Positions 16,709 through 25,035 of a stretch of DNA of 64,000 bases are shown here, in pieces. The stretch's first letter is position 1; every line of letters begins with the position of its first letter. The notes beneath the pieces were generated by a model. That model searched no databases and was not told the origin of the DNA. It saw nothing but the letters and a program-made list of their open reading frames with translations. Origin of the DNA: Paenibacillus sp. FSL H7-0357 (GTDB lineage: Bacteria; Bacillota; Bacilli; Paenibacillales; Paenibacillaceae); the NCBI RefSeq assembly GCF_000758525.1, contig NZ_CP009241.1:7421501-7485500 (forward strand). The letters are read 5' to 3'. Made by a program: the position numbers and the translations under genes.

Positions 16709-17575
16709 TTACGCCTTCGCACCGTTCAACATTTCACTTACGCCTTCGCTAAGCGTCGTGAGCGGACGCTGCAGCAGCTTCCCGAAATCATCACTCTCGA
16801 TGTCCAAAGCACCTTCGCGGATCGCGGCTTGAATCGCGACCACAATCGGGAGCGCTGCTTCCGGCACGCCCGCTCCGGCCATAACGCTGGAGTAGGTGGC
16901 ATCATCCACCTGCTGCACAGCAACGTCCTTGCCCAGCACGCTGCCGACTGTTGCAGCCAGCTCTGCCTGGGTTGCCGGCTTGCCGGACAATTCGTACACG
17001 GCGTTCTCTGTACCTTCGCCAGCCAGAACGACGGCTGCTGCCTCTGCATAGTCGCGGCGGGTAGCCCAGCCAACCTTGCCTTCGCCAGCCGAAGTCAGCC
17101 AAGGGGCTCCGGCTTGAACGGCCTGAATGGAGCCGATCTCATTCTCCAGATACCAGTTGTTGCGCAGGAAGGCATAAGGAATGCCTGACTCAATAATGAA
17201 TTGTTCCGTTGCACGGTGCACCGGAGCAAGGAACAGGGTACTGTTGTCGGCATGGCCAACGCTGGTGTACACGATGTAGCCTACACCTGCCCGCACAGCG
17301 GCATCAACTGCTGCCTTGTGCTGGCGGATCCGGGTATCATTATCTCCGTCTGCTGATACGATCAGCAGACGGTCCACACCGGCAAACGCCGCATCCAGTG
17401 TCTCCGGCTGATCGAAATCACCATGACGGACGTCGACTCCACGGGCCCGCAGGCTCTCAGCCTTCTCCGGGTTTCTTACACTGGCTACAAGCTTCTCAGC
17501 CGGTACGGATTTCAGCAAGGTTTCTGCTACGATAGAACCAAATTGTCCTGTTGCTCCTGTTAATGCGATTGTCAT
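16709..17575 (-). CDS. NmrA/QorB-like NAD(P)H:quinone oxidoreductase
   Basis: A 288-residue atypical short-chain dehydrogenase with the N-terminal dinucleotide motif TGATGQFG (residues 6-13) and GDFDQPETLDAAFAGVDRLLIVSA after it. The sequence has the NmrA/QorB (QOR2) layout: no Tyr-x-x-x-Lys catalytic pair in the usual form and a variable C-terminal substrate region. Members reduce quinones or sense NAD(P). The gene has its own promoter with a palindrome over the -10 box. Base composition returns to the chromosomal level here, marking the end of the AT-rich island. Confidence 0.85.
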   Translation of the reverse strand: MTIALTGATGQFGSIVAETLLKSVPAEKLVASVRNPEKAESLRARGVDVRHGDFDQPETLDAAFAGVDRLLIVSADGDNDTRIRQHKAAVDAAVRAGVGYIVYTSVGHADNSTLFLAPVHRATEQFIIESGIPYAFLRNNWYLENEIGSIQAVQAGAPWLTSAGEGKVGWATRRDYAEAAAVVLAGEGTENAVYELSGKPATQAELAATVGSVLGKDVAVQQVDDATYSSVMAGAGVPEAALPIVVAIQAAIREGALDIESDDFGKLLQRPLTTLSEGVSEMLNGAKA

Positions 17576-17650
17576 GTCAATTCCTCCATTTGGATATATT
17601 TATTTGAATGCCGTATTGTATTTCATGCTGTGTTGAGGTTTCGTTGATCC

Positions 17651-17686
17651 TGTAACTATTGTAGTTACATGTAGACGAAATGTCAA
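17651..17686 (-). promoter_or_regulatory. Promoter and palindromic operator of the QorB-like gene
   Basis: On the minus strand TTGACA (17681-17686) and TACAAT (17658-17663) are 17 bases apart. A palindrome with perfect 8-base arms, TGTAACTATTGTAGTTACA (17651-17669), covers the -10 region. Its TAACTA-N3-TAGTTA form resembles HxlR/YodB-type or MarR-type sites that repress quinone-responsive genes. No such regulator is adjacent. Confidence 0.75.
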
Positions 17687-17845
17687 ATATATTGTTTCCC
17701 GCCTTTATTATTTTCAAAAAAAAGCGAACTACTCCGCTTTTACAGCGTCTGTATAAATAAATACTGAAGCTCATGCTTCCGAAGTGAGTTTTGTACAAAG
17801 TCGATTCAAGGATGTTATGCTCACAAAACTTTTAGGAGGTTATTC

Positions 17846-18394
17846 ATGAACAAGCTGATTGTTTATTCGTTGGCTGGAATCTTAACAATTGGAATTATGG
17901 TATCTTGTGGTGATAAATCCGGCACAAATGCTGCATCGCAAGCGGTGAACGCTGGAACTGAGATTTCGGCATCCCCTCAGGCAACGGCTCAACCAACCGC
18001 ACAAGCGACTGATCAACCCGCAACTACCCCTCAGCCCAGTCAGGGGGATTTTACTACAGGTGTATTTCTAGATTTAGATTCGATCGAAGATCCCTTATTT
18101 AACGAGGAGATTAAGAATCTATTGAATACAACATTGGAGGCCTTGGCTAATAAAAAGGAGGAGGCCTTCCGCAGCGTGTTCAAAGACAGTCAGTCCGCGG
18201 ATGCATTTATGTATTTGTTCGGGAGAGATTATTATTTTGATACTATAGGTACCGTTGATCAAGATAAAGAAGGAAGAGTAATCGTAGAAATTAGAGGAAA
18301 AGTCAAAGACAGCGGTGAAATAAAAGAGCCTAATTCGTTCTACTACTTCATGAAGGACGCAGACAATCACTGGAGTTTGCGGGCGATTGATTAA
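17846..18394 (+). CDS. Putative lipoprotein, hypothetical
   Basis: A 182-residue protein behind TTAGGAGG. A signal peptide ends in the lipobox MVSC, followed by a low-complexity Ala/Thr/Gln/Pro linker to about residue 65. A compact C-terminal domain contains LALEA-type helices and strands (GRVIVEIRGKVKDSG, FYYFMKDADNHWSLRAID) like small NTF2-type or DUF folds. I do not recognise the family. It stands alone and converges on the flavodoxin-fold reductase gene. Confidence 0.7.
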   Translation: MNKLIVYSLAGILTIGIMVSCGDKSGTNAASQAVNAGTEISASPQATAQPTAQATDQPATTPQPSQGDFTTGVFLDLDSIEDPLFNEEIKNLLNTTLEALANKKEEAFRSVFKDSQSADAFMYLFGRDYYFDTIGTVDQDKEGRVIVEIRGKVKDSGEIKEPNSFYYFMKDADNHWSLRAID

Positions 18395-18402
18395 CCGCCC
18401 GG

Positions 18403-18439
18403 CTCCCGCGCCCGCCAAATGACCGGCGGGCACGGGGAG
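18403..18439. terminator. GC-rich hairpin between convergent genes
   Basis: CTCCC-G-C-GCCCGCC pairs with GGCGGGC-A-C-GGGGAG over an 8-base loop, in the 69-base gap between two convergent genes. There is only a short T run downstream, so termination efficiency is uncertain. Confidence 0.6.
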
Positions 18440-18463
18440 TGATCTTTCAGAACGGAGAGCCGC

Positions 18464-19051
18464 TTATGCACTGACCGTTTTGAAATAGCGGTACACCTGC
18501 TGAAGCTTCTTCGCGTGCTTGCCCCGCGGGCTCTCCATGCTGCCGAACTCGAAGAATTTCACCTTGCGGATACCCACGTAGTTAAACAGCGCTTTACGCA
18601 TCAGGGCTTTGTGCGAATTATTCAGCCACAGCAGCGGATAATGCGCCGGACCTTTCATGCTGGATACACATACCACCGATTTCCCCTTCAGCAGCCCTTC
18701 CGGCAGAAGCCCGCCCTTATCCTTGTACGCAAATCCCGAAGCAAACATCTGATCAATATAGCCCATTAACATTGCCGGAGGCCGTCCCCACCAGATCGGG
18801 TAGACCAGCACGATTTGGTCCGCCCAGATCAGCTGTTCCCTGTACTTCGCCAATGCCGGATCACTATGCATATCCCTCCTGCGTTTGTGCTCATTAAAGA
18901 CCAGCACCGGGTCAAAACCCTCCTCATATAAATCCAACACCTTAATTTCCTTGATCTTGCCATTCTCCTTGCTCCCCCGGATCACTTCCTGCAAAAAAGC
19001 ATAACTGAGGCTCTTGTGATTCGGATGTGTATAGATAACCAGTGTGTTCAT
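18464..19051 (-). CDS. Flavodoxin-fold NAD(P)H oxidoreductase (KefF/YwrO-like)
   Basis: A 195-residue protein using the ATG at 19051 (AAAGGGG 8 bases upstream). It begins MNTLVIYTHPNHKSLSYAF, the FMN-binding start of the NQO/MdaB/KefF family. Later motifs are the typical DLYEEGFDP, QIVLVYPIWWGRPPAMLMGYID and KGKSVVCVSSMKGP. These enzymes reduce quinones or electrophiles with NAD(P)H. It is divergent from a MarR regulator, and MarR-type palindromes lie in the shared promoter region, so it is probably the main target of that repressor. Confidence 0.88.
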   Translation of the reverse strand: MNTLVIYTHPNHKSLSYAFLQEVIRGSKENGKIKEIKVLDLYEEGFDPVLVFNEHKRRRDMHSDPALAKYREQLIWADQIVLVYPIWWGRPPAMLMGYIDQMFASGFAYKDKGGLLPEGLLKGKSVVCVSSMKGPAHYPLLWLNNSHKALMRKALFNYVGIRKVKFFEFGSMESPRGKHAKKLQQVYRYFKTVSA

Positions 19052-19068
19052 ATGCGCTGCCCCTTTAC

Positions 19069-19082
19069 TTATCATTTGATAA
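19069..19082. promoter_or_regulatory. MarR-type operator, site 1
   Basis: Perfect palindrome TTATCATTTGATAA just upstream of the flavodoxin-fold reductase start. A second, imperfect copy is at 19110-19123. Confidence 0.7.
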
Positions 19083-19109
19083 CAAAAGAGTAACATATCC
19101 CGAATTTAG

Positions 19110-19138
19110 TTGTCAAATGATAATTGTTTTTTGATAAT
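19110..19138 (+). promoter_or_regulatory. marR promoter overlapping operator site 2
   Basis: TTGTCA (19110-19115) and GATAAT (19133-19138) are 17 bases apart and lead into the MarR gene. The operator-like TTGTCAAATGATAA covers the -35. On the opposite strand TTGACA (19111-19116) can serve as the -35 of the divergent reductase, with TTACTC 17 bases away. Confidence 0.65.
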
Positions 19139-19171
19139 TATTTTGCTATGGTGTCATGTAGAGGTGATCCT

Positions 19172-19600
19172 ATGGACCAGAATAATTTATTCCAGAAATT
19201 CGTGACTTTCACCACCGCTGTCCATCAAATAACAAGCGATATTTCCAAAGACGTGAAATCCGAGGCGCTAACGCCTGTTCAGTATAAAATTCTTGAATAC
19301 ATTGCCGTCAGCCAGCCCGTCACGCTCAGCGAAATCAGCGAATGCATGCATATGTCCATGCCCAACACGAGCCGTGAGCTGAAGAAATTAAGCGAAAAAC
19401 ATCTATGTCACAAAATCACCGATCCCGCCGACCGGCGCAAGCAAGGCATCACCCTCTCTCCTGAAGGCGAAACCATGATGAACGAGGCCTTCCAGCACAT
19501 CGCCGTCCGGTTTGCTGACCGCCTCGCACATGTTACAGCAGAGGAACGCAAAGAGATCGAGCACGCGCTCGATCTGCTGCAGGAGAAAGTATTTTATTGA
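19172..19600 (+). CDS. MarR-family transcriptional regulator
   Basis: A 142-residue protein started at ATG 19172 behind GAGGTGATCC. It shows the MarR winged-helix core (LTPVQYKILEYIAV, then SEISECMHMSMPNTSRELKKL) and the beta-wing motif ITDPADRRKQGITLSPEG (the conserved DxRxxxxxLT region). MarR proteins repress divergent detoxification genes until they bind a phenolic or oxidised ligand. The palindromes between this gene and the flavodoxin-fold reductase fit self-regulation plus control of that neighbour. Confidence 0.9.
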   Translation: MDQNNLFQKFVTFTTAVHQITSDISKDVKSEALTPVQYKILEYIAVSQPVTLSEISECMHMSMPNTSRELKKLSEKHLCHKITDPADRRKQGITLSPEGETMMNEAFQHIAVRFADRLAHVTAEERKEIEHALDLLQEKVFY

Positions 19601-19695
19601 GCGGAAGTTCCGTTACCAACATTTAACACAAAACCATTTCGGCTTGTCATCGTCCAACTGTATAGAATCAAATCTATCAGTAAGGTGATGAATAC

Positions 19696-20742
19696 ATGAC
19701 GAAAAGCAAAACTGTACTATTCTCTTTATTGGGCCTGTCCCTCTTCTACTCGGCTTCTGCTCATGCAGACACAGTGACCCAGACGCAAATCACGCCGAAG
19801 AAGATCTCCATCTATTTGGACGACAGGCAGCTCCAAGCCGAGGTTCCGCCGGTCAGCCTACGTGGCGCTGTGCTGGTTCCAATGCGCGGACTGTTCGAAG
19901 AACAAGGGGCCAAGCTCAATTGGAATAACACGGCAAAGATCGTTACTGCCACCAAGGGTGACAAGAAGCTAACCTACCGCATCGGGGATACCACCGCCCA
20001 GTTGAACGGGCAATCGCTCCAGCTGGATGTTCCCGGTCAAATTACAGATGGCTACACTTTGATTCCACTGCGCTTCGTCAGCGAAGCACTCGGAAGCAGC
20101 GTAACATGGGAGCCGGTTACCCAGTCAGTGCGGATCTTTTCTCCAATAACCTATGAGACCTCCATCCTCTGGGGTGTCAACTTGCGGAGTGCCCCGGACG
20201 CCCAAAGCGGCTCCGTCCAGTCAGAAATGCTGCCTAGCGGTGCGAAGGTTCATGTGATCCGTGAGGTTAACGCTTTATGGCTGGAAGTGCGGACCGAAGA
20301 CAACCAAAGAGGGTACATATCGGCGAAACCGAAATACAGCGATTATACCAGTGCTTCTCTGCTGGATAAGCAGGCCGATGCGCTGATATCCTACGGAAAG
20401 ACCTATCTAGGCACCCCGTATGAATTCGGGGCTTCTCCGGATCAGACGAAAACCTTTGACTGCTCTTCGTTTGTGAAGCGATTATTCGGGGACACCCTGT
20501 CCATTGAGCTTCCGCGCGTATCCTACGACCAGGCCAAAGAGGGCAAGAAAGTCGGCATCGACTCCTTGCGCAAAGGTGATTTGCTGTTCTTCAGCGCACG
20601 CGGCCTCGATATCGGCCATGTGGCCATCTATGCCGGAAACAATCAGATTTTGCATACCTATTCCAAAGACCTGAATGTTCACGTTGAAGCCTTTGACGGC
20701 CAGTGGAGAAAACGGTTTGTGACTGCCCGCAGAATTCTATAG
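19696..20742 (+). CDS. Secreted NlpC/P60 peptidoglycan endopeptidase with stalk and SH3 domains
   Basis: A 348-residue protein with a signal peptide (ending near SAHA). Residues about 36-155 form a copper-amine-oxidase N-terminal-like stalk domain (VPMRGLFEEQGAKLNWN and IPLRFVSEALGSSVTWE, its two typical repeats). Residues about 160-215 are a bacterial SH3-like domain (VNLRSAPDAQSGSV). From about 228 is an NlpC/P60 domain with the catalytic cysteine in FDCSSF and the histidine in DIGHVAIYAG. Such enzymes cut stem peptides of the cell wall. The stalk domain is a frequent surface module in Paenibacillus. A long terminator follows. Confidence 0.92.
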   Translation: MTKSKTVLFSLLGLSLFYSASAHADTVTQTQITPKKISIYLDDRQLQAEVPPVSLRGAVLVPMRGLFEEQGAKLNWNNTAKIVTATKGDKKLTYRIGDTTAQLNGQSLQLDVPGQITDGYTLIPLRFVSEALGSSVTWEPVTQSVRIFSPITYETSILWGVNLRSAPDAQSGSVQSEMLPSGAKVHVIREVNALWLEVRTEDNQRGYISAKPKYSDYTSASLLDKQADALISYGKTYLGTPYEFGASPDQTKTFDCSSFVKRLFGDTLSIELPRVSYDQAKEGKKVGIDSLRKGDLLFFSARGLDIGHVAIYAGNNQILHTYSKDLNVHVEAFDGQWRKRFVTARRIL

Positions 20743-20750
20743 AACAATTT

Positions 20751-20815
20751 AACACCCCCTCCAAGGCGCATGAATTAGATCCTTACTGCGCCCTTTGAGG
20801 GGGTGTTGTCTTTTC
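20751..20815 (+). terminator. Rho-independent terminator after the NlpC/P60 gene
   Basis: A long stem: AACACCCCCTC-AAGGCGC pairs with GCGCC-TT-GAGGGGGTGTT over a 16-base loop, followed by GTCTTTT. Confidence 0.85.
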
Positions 20816-20847
20816 GCCGTTGGCAGCACTAAGCGAACAAGATCACC

Positions 20848-21064
20848 CTATATAGATTGAACTGAAAAGTTTAGAGTAAAGGGTTAGTCGCAACTACGGT
20901 GAATATTTGGACTTCCGGCCGCTGTTGTCTTCCGATTCCTTGATTATGACCGCTGTTTGCGGTTGAAATCCGAAGACAAAGGCGGTCGCTATCGCTCCTA
21001 CAGTTCCAAAATCCCCCTCCGTCGCTCCGCTCTCTTCCTTCAAGTTTCAAGTTCATTCTATATA
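20848..21064. repeat. MITE-like dispersed repeat, family A, copy 1
   Basis: A 217-bp non-coding element with imperfect terminal inverted repeats (TATATAGATTGAACT at the left, TATATAGAATGAACT read inward from the right). The core GGACTTCCGGCCGCTGTTG is shared with copies at 42924-43143 and 55974-56225. Inside is a stem built from TTGTCTTC-GATT and GAAATCC-GAAGACAA around ACCGC-TGTTT-GCGGT. No transposase is present. Confidence 0.85.
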
Positions 21065-21411
21065 ACGGGTGAATAAGCTGGTTCACTTGAGAGATAACGG
21101 CAACGGGACCTCTATTATTATTTAATCCTCTGGCCCGCATACGGCCAATTCAAGTGCATCTTTACCTCTCATTCCGCTTTAGCAACTTGTAGCGGATGTA
21201 AGGTTACTTTTCGTGCAGTATTCCTCACAGTGTTCACCATAACGCGAGCAGAAAGACAACGCGCCTACGTATCACCAAGTTTATCTACAACCTTTCAGAT
21301 TGCACAATTTATACAACAAAAAGCGCCTTTACAGAAGCTTTACAGCTGCTAAATCAAGACTGTGGGTGGCACCATTCCAGCCATTTTCTTCATTCCAAAT
21401 GAATTTATCTC
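21065..21411. other. Gene-free stretch between repeat A1 and the MerR-type promoter
   Basis: About 350 bases with no convincing reading frame, ribosome binding site or terminator on either strand. It does not match repeat family B found at the other two A copies. I see nothing further in it. Confidence 0.5.
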
Positions 21412-21442
21412 TTGCAGGTGACGTTGCGTCACCCGTTATACT
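21412..21442 (+). promoter_or_regulatory. MerR-type promoter of the MerR-methyltransferase gene
   Basis: TTGCAG (21412-21417) and TATACT (21437-21442) are separated by 19 bases, and the spacer holds the palindrome GGTGACGTTGCGTCACC (21417-21433). The gene that follows has a MerR domain, so this looks like autoregulation. Confidence 0.8.
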
Positions 21443-21489
21443 TGAAGTAATGATTGTTATTCAGCCGCAAAGTTGAGGTGATAGACAGG

Positions 21490-22698
21490 ATGCACAAAGG
21501 CTTAACCACCGGACAAATCTCCCGGATAACCGGCGTGACCGTCAGGGCGCTGCGGTATTATGACCGGATCGGACTGCTGAAGCCCTCCCATTTCGAAGGA
21601 GATACCCGCCTGTATAACGAGGAGGATATCGCCAGGCTCCAGAAGCTCTCGGTGCTTAAATTCATTGGGCTTTCCCTGGAAGAAATGAGCACCGTGATGG
21701 AGATCGGCAGCGGGAGTGATCTGCGCAGCGCTCTACAGCTCCAGAAGCAGCTTATCCGCCAGAAAATAGATCATATGGAGAGCGTGGTCCAGGCCATCGA
21801 CGCCTCCATGGACTATATGGAGCAACAAGAGCAGGCAGCGGACTGGGAAGAGCTGGCCCGGATCATCCACATGATCCGCACAGAAAGGGATTGGGGCCGG
21901 CAGTATCAGAATGCCGCCCGGCTGCAGGCGCGAACCCGGCTGTATGATCAGTTCAGTACAAATCCGCAAGGGTGGCACAACTGGTTCTTTGAATACATGC
22001 TGGAGGCAACGCAGGAACTGCGTTCATCCTCTACCCGTCCTTTGCGGGTGCTGGATATCGGCTGCGGCGATGCGGCTCTTTGGGTTCGAAACCGGGAGCG
22101 GATTCCGCCCCGCTTGGAGATCACGCTTGCTGATGCCTCCCCGGGGATGCTGGAAGCTGCGCGCAGCGCACTTGGGGCGGCGGCTGGAAGATTTCAGTTC
22201 CGCCAGGCCGATGTAATGGCCATGCCTTTTGCGGATAACGAATTTCAGATCGTGATTGCCAATCACATGCTGTACCATGTGGAGCAATTGACGCCGGCAT
22301 TCACGGAAATTTCCAGAGTGCTTAGCCCACGGGGAAGCTTCTTCGCCTCTACGATGAGCAGCCGGCACTTGCGGGAGATGGAAGAACTCGCCCGCGAATT
22401 CGATCCAGCCCTCCGGGTACTGGATGACACACTGGAACAATTCAACCTGGATAATGGCGCAGAGCTATTGCAGCCCTGGTTCCCGGCTGCACGGGTTGAA
22501 CGTTATCCTGATTCTCTTGTTGTGACGGAAACCGGTCCGCTGATCAGCTATATGACCTCTACACCCATGAATGCGGGCAAGGTGCTGAAGGGTGAGACAC
22601 TGGAACAATTTATGGCTTTTGTAGAGCGTAAGATGGCGGACCAGGGAAGCCTGGTCATTTCCAAGGATATGGGCGTGTTTACATGTCGCAAACTATGA
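21490..22698 (+). CDS. Fusion of MerR regulator and SAM-dependent methyltransferase
   Basis: A 402-residue protein from ATG 21490 (GAGGTGATAGACAGG upstream). Residues 1-70 are a MerR helix-turn-helix (TTGQISRITGVTVRALRYYD, then DTRLYNEEDIARL), followed by a dimerisation helix to about 130. From about 180 a class I methyltransferase fold appears with motif I VLDIGCGDAALWV, motif II LADASPGML, and VIANHMLYHV. The whole is a one-component sensor in which the effector domain is an enzyme-like or enzymatic domain. Its own promoter has the 19-base MerR spacing. Whether the methyltransferase is catalytic or only a ligand-binding domain is unknown. Confidence 0.88.
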   Translation: MHKGLTTGQISRITGVTVRALRYYDRIGLLKPSHFEGDTRLYNEEDIARLQKLSVLKFIGLSLEEMSTVMEIGSGSDLRSALQLQKQLIRQKIDHMESVVQAIDASMDYMEQQEQAADWEELARIIHMIRTERDWGRQYQNAARLQARTRLYDQFSTNPQGWHNWFFEYMLEATQELRSSSTRPLRVLDIGCGDAALWVRNRERIPPRLEITLADASPGMLEAARSALGAAAGRFQFRQADVMAMPFADNEFQIVIANHMLYHVEQLTPAFTEISRVLSPRGSFFASTMSSRHLREMEELAREFDPALRVLDDTLEQFNLDNGAELLQPWFPAARVERYPDSLVVTETGPLISYMTSTPMNAGKVLKGETLEQFMAFVERKMADQGSLVISKDMGVFTCRKL

Positions 22699-22737
22699 CG
22701 TAGCGGCTGGATCCAACAAAAAAAGGAGGCTTTACCT

Positions 22738-23700
22738 ATGAACCCTAACGTGCGAATCAAGCAAATTGACCTGCTATCTGACAACTGGTATACATTGAAG
22801 AAATACACCCTGGATTATCGGAGCGGCGACGGGACCTGGGAAGAGCAGCAGCGCGAGGCTTATGACCGTGGCAACGGCGCAGCCATTCTGCTCTACAACC
22901 GCAAGAAGCAGACGGTTGTCCTGACCCGGCAATTCCGTCTGCCTACCTATATTAACGGTAATACATCCGGCATGCTGATCGAAGCCTGCGCCGGACTGCT
23001 GGATCAGGACAGCCCGGAAGAATGCATCCAGCGCGAAGCCGAGGAGGAGACCGGCTACCGCCTGTCGGAGGTGCACAGTATCGGCGGAGTGTATATGTCG
23101 CCGGGCTCGGTAACGGAGATGCTGCATTTATTCGTCGCGGAATATTCCGACGAGATGAAGACAGGGCGGGGCGGCGGACTGGATGAGGAACAGGAGAACA
23201 TCGAAGTGCTGGAGCTTCCGTTTGACAAAGCGATGGAGCTGGTGGAGAGCGGTGAGATCAGGGATGCCAAGACCATTCTTTTGCTGCAGCATGCGAAGCT
23301 TCACCGGCTGGTCGAACCGGAGGAGCCGAAACCTCTGCACATCCTCATTGCCGGTCCCTATCGCTCGGGAACCGGAGACGATCCGGCATTAATTGCAGCT
23401 AATCTGCAAGCCATGAATGAAGCTGCCTTGCTGGTGTACAGGCTCGGCCATCTGCCGGTGCTGGGCGAGTGGTACGCATTGCCGCTGATGGAGGCGGCAG
23501 GCTCAACAGCCATCGGCGACGAGGTGTTCAATGAAATGTTCCACCCTTCCTCCGTGCGGCTGCTCAGCCATTGCGATGCCGTCCTGCGGATCGGCGGGCC
23601 TTCTCAAGGCGCTGATGAAATGGTGCGGATTGCCAAGGAGAGCGGGAAAAGAATCCTGTATGGGTTAGAGAATGCGAACACTTCCTTATGCCATATGTAA
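22738..23700 (+). CDS. NudK-like Nudix hydrolase fused to a DUF4406 domain
   Basis: A 320-residue protein behind AAAAGGAGG. Residues 1-195 match GDP-mannose/ADP-sugar pyrophosphatases of the NudK type, with the Nudix box near 85-107 (begins GLLDQDSPEEC, ends REAEEETGY) and MSPGSVTEMLHLFVAEY after it. Residues about 205-320 form a DUF4406 / nucleoside 2-deoxyribosyltransferase-like domain (LHILIAGPYRSGTGDDPALI, then LPLMEAAGSTAI and HCDAVLRIGGPSQGADEMV). This joins a nucleotide-sugar hydrolase and a nucleoside-binding fold in one chain. It lies 40 bases after the MerR-methyltransferase gene and may share its transcript. Confidence 0.85.
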   Translation: MNPNVRIKQIDLLSDNWYTLKKYTLDYRSGDGTWEEQQREAYDRGNGAAILLYNRKKQTVVLTRQFRLPTYINGNTSGMLIEACAGLLDQDSPEECIQREAEEETGYRLSEVHSIGGVYMSPGSVTEMLHLFVAEYSDEMKTGRGGGLDEEQENIEVLELPFDKAMELVESGEIRDAKTILLLQHAKLHRLVEPEEPKPLHILIAGPYRSGTGDDPALIAANLQAMNEAALLVYRLGHLPVLGEWYALPLMEAAGSTAIGDEVFNEMFHPSSVRLLSHCDAVLRIGGPSQGADEMVRIAKESGKRILYGLENANTSLCHM

Positions 23701-23719
23701 GATGCTGTCCCCCTAAAGC

Positions 23720-24538
23720 CTACAGTTTCTTGGCAAACTCATTCAGCTTCTCAGACATTCCCTGAATCTCATCAATAAACGCGGACATCTGCTCGGAGGA
23801 CTCCGCCTGCTCCTGAATAATTGAGGCAATGCGTTCAATGGAAGTTCCCATTTGCGATGTTGCCTCTTTGAACGACAGCAATGTGTCTTGAATCCGTTTG
23901 GTAGAATTCACGGTTTCATTCGACAGCTTGCGGATTTCACCCGCGACAACACCGAATCCTCTGCCTTTATCTCCGGCATGGGCGGCTTCGATAGCCGCAT
24001 TAATGCCGAGCAGGTTCGTCTGGCTGGCAACATTCTTGATAATGGAGACCACCTGATCAGTTTCGTTCACCTGCTCCCCGGTGCGGAGTGCAAGCCCCAG
24101 CAGCTTTTGGGTGAAACCCGCCAGCTCATTGGAACCTTCAGCTACCTCACCAAGCCTTGCGGCGGCCTGGGTGAGCGAGCTTGAGATTTGATCCGATATC
24201 TTTCTCAGCTCACTCTGACGCCTCAGCTGCACTGCTATCCCCCCGATGACCTGTCCCTCCCGGTCATGAAGCGGCGTAGCCGTCCCCGTGAACTCAAACC
24301 CGTAAAACTCCGCAGGCACCTCGGCTCTCAGCGGGATATTGCTCTGAATGACCACAGTCAGCGGCTCTTCCGGATGCAAAGATTGCCCTACTTTAATATT
24401 CAGATTAATATCCTCCCCCGGCCAATAAGCAATAAATTTCTCCAGATCGCATATTGCGATAGACAGGTCCGCCGGAACGGCTGCTTTGAGCACCGGAATT
24501 AACGCTACAATATTCTCAAGTGAATCCACCTTATTCAT
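23720..24538 (-). CDS. Soluble methyl-accepting chemotaxis-type signalling protein
   Basis: A 272-residue protein without membrane segments, starting behind AGGGGGAC. Residues 1-110 form a PAS/sensor-like domain (FTGTATPLHDREGQVIGGIAVQ). The rest is a chemoreceptor signalling coil containing the hairpin tip (VASQTNLLGINAAIEAAHAG, followed by DKGRGFGVVAGEIRKLS). The signalling part is short, so it is a cytosolic receptor that would signal to CheA/CheW. No chemotaxis genes are nearby. Ligand unknown. Confidence 0.9.
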   Translation of the reverse strand: MNKVDSLENIVALIPVLKAAVPADLSIAICDLEKFIAYWPGEDINLNIKVGQSLHPEEPLTVVIQSNIPLRAEVPAEFYGFEFTGTATPLHDREGQVIGGIAVQLRRQSELRKISDQISSSLTQAAARLGEVAEGSNELAGFTQKLLGLALRTGEQVNETDQVVSIIKNVASQTNLLGINAAIEAAHAGDKGRGFGVVAGEIRKLSNETVNSTKRIQDTLLSFKEATSQMGTSIERIASIIQEQAESSEQMSAFIDEIQGMSEKLNEFAKKL

Positions 24539-24792
24539 TTTCTATGTCCCCCTAATTGCTGAACCCGGGCTCAATGCAAATACTGCTCCCAAGCTTTATT
24601 CATCCTTACTTTTAATATATCGAATTTTCATTAGTTTTTTTTTAATTATTCAGCTCTACCGATCCCAGTCATGTGTAAAAGAATGAAAGACATCATGCTT
24701 GATAAGCTGCTCCGGGTTTAAGAAAAAAAATAATGTGGTAATAATTGAGAGGCTGATTAGACCGTGAAATGATACGAGGAGGGACTACGAAC

Positions 24793-24957
24793 ATGAAAGA
24801 GACGAATTCATCAGGCGCTCTTCCTGATAATGAATTACACCCGTCCGGCCTTGCTGCACAAGCGGTAGATGCCATCGAGGATCTGTCCGGCGTCCATCCC
24901 GGTTACCGCCGCACCGCCTATGCTGATTCCCATCAGAGACGCAGCAGGGAATTATAA
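24793..24957 (+). pseudogene. Small ORF resembling a truncated catalase N-terminus
   Basis: A 54-codon frame from ATG 24793, with GGAGGGAC upstream. Residues about 25-45 (AAQAVDAIEDLSGVHPGYRR) look like the N-terminal segment of SrpA-type heme catalases, where a similar phrase precedes HAKG. The match then stops and the frame ends after 10 more residues. The most likely reading is the remnant of a deleted catalase-like gene. A genuine small protein remains possible because the ribosome binding site is intact. Confidence 0.4.
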
Positions 24958-24984
24958 ATCTGTGCCCTCCACAACAAAGCACAA

Positions 24985-25030
24985 AGAAGCGTCAGAGACA
25001 CCCTTTGGGGCTTCGGCGCTTCTATTTATT
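24985..25030. terminator. Hairpin terminator between convergent genes
   Basis: AGAAGCGTC pairs with GGCGCTTCT over a long loop, followed on the plus strand by ATTTATT. It lies at the 3' ends of the small ORF and the convergent double-MerR gene. Confidence 0.6.
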
Positions 25031-25035
25031 ATTCC

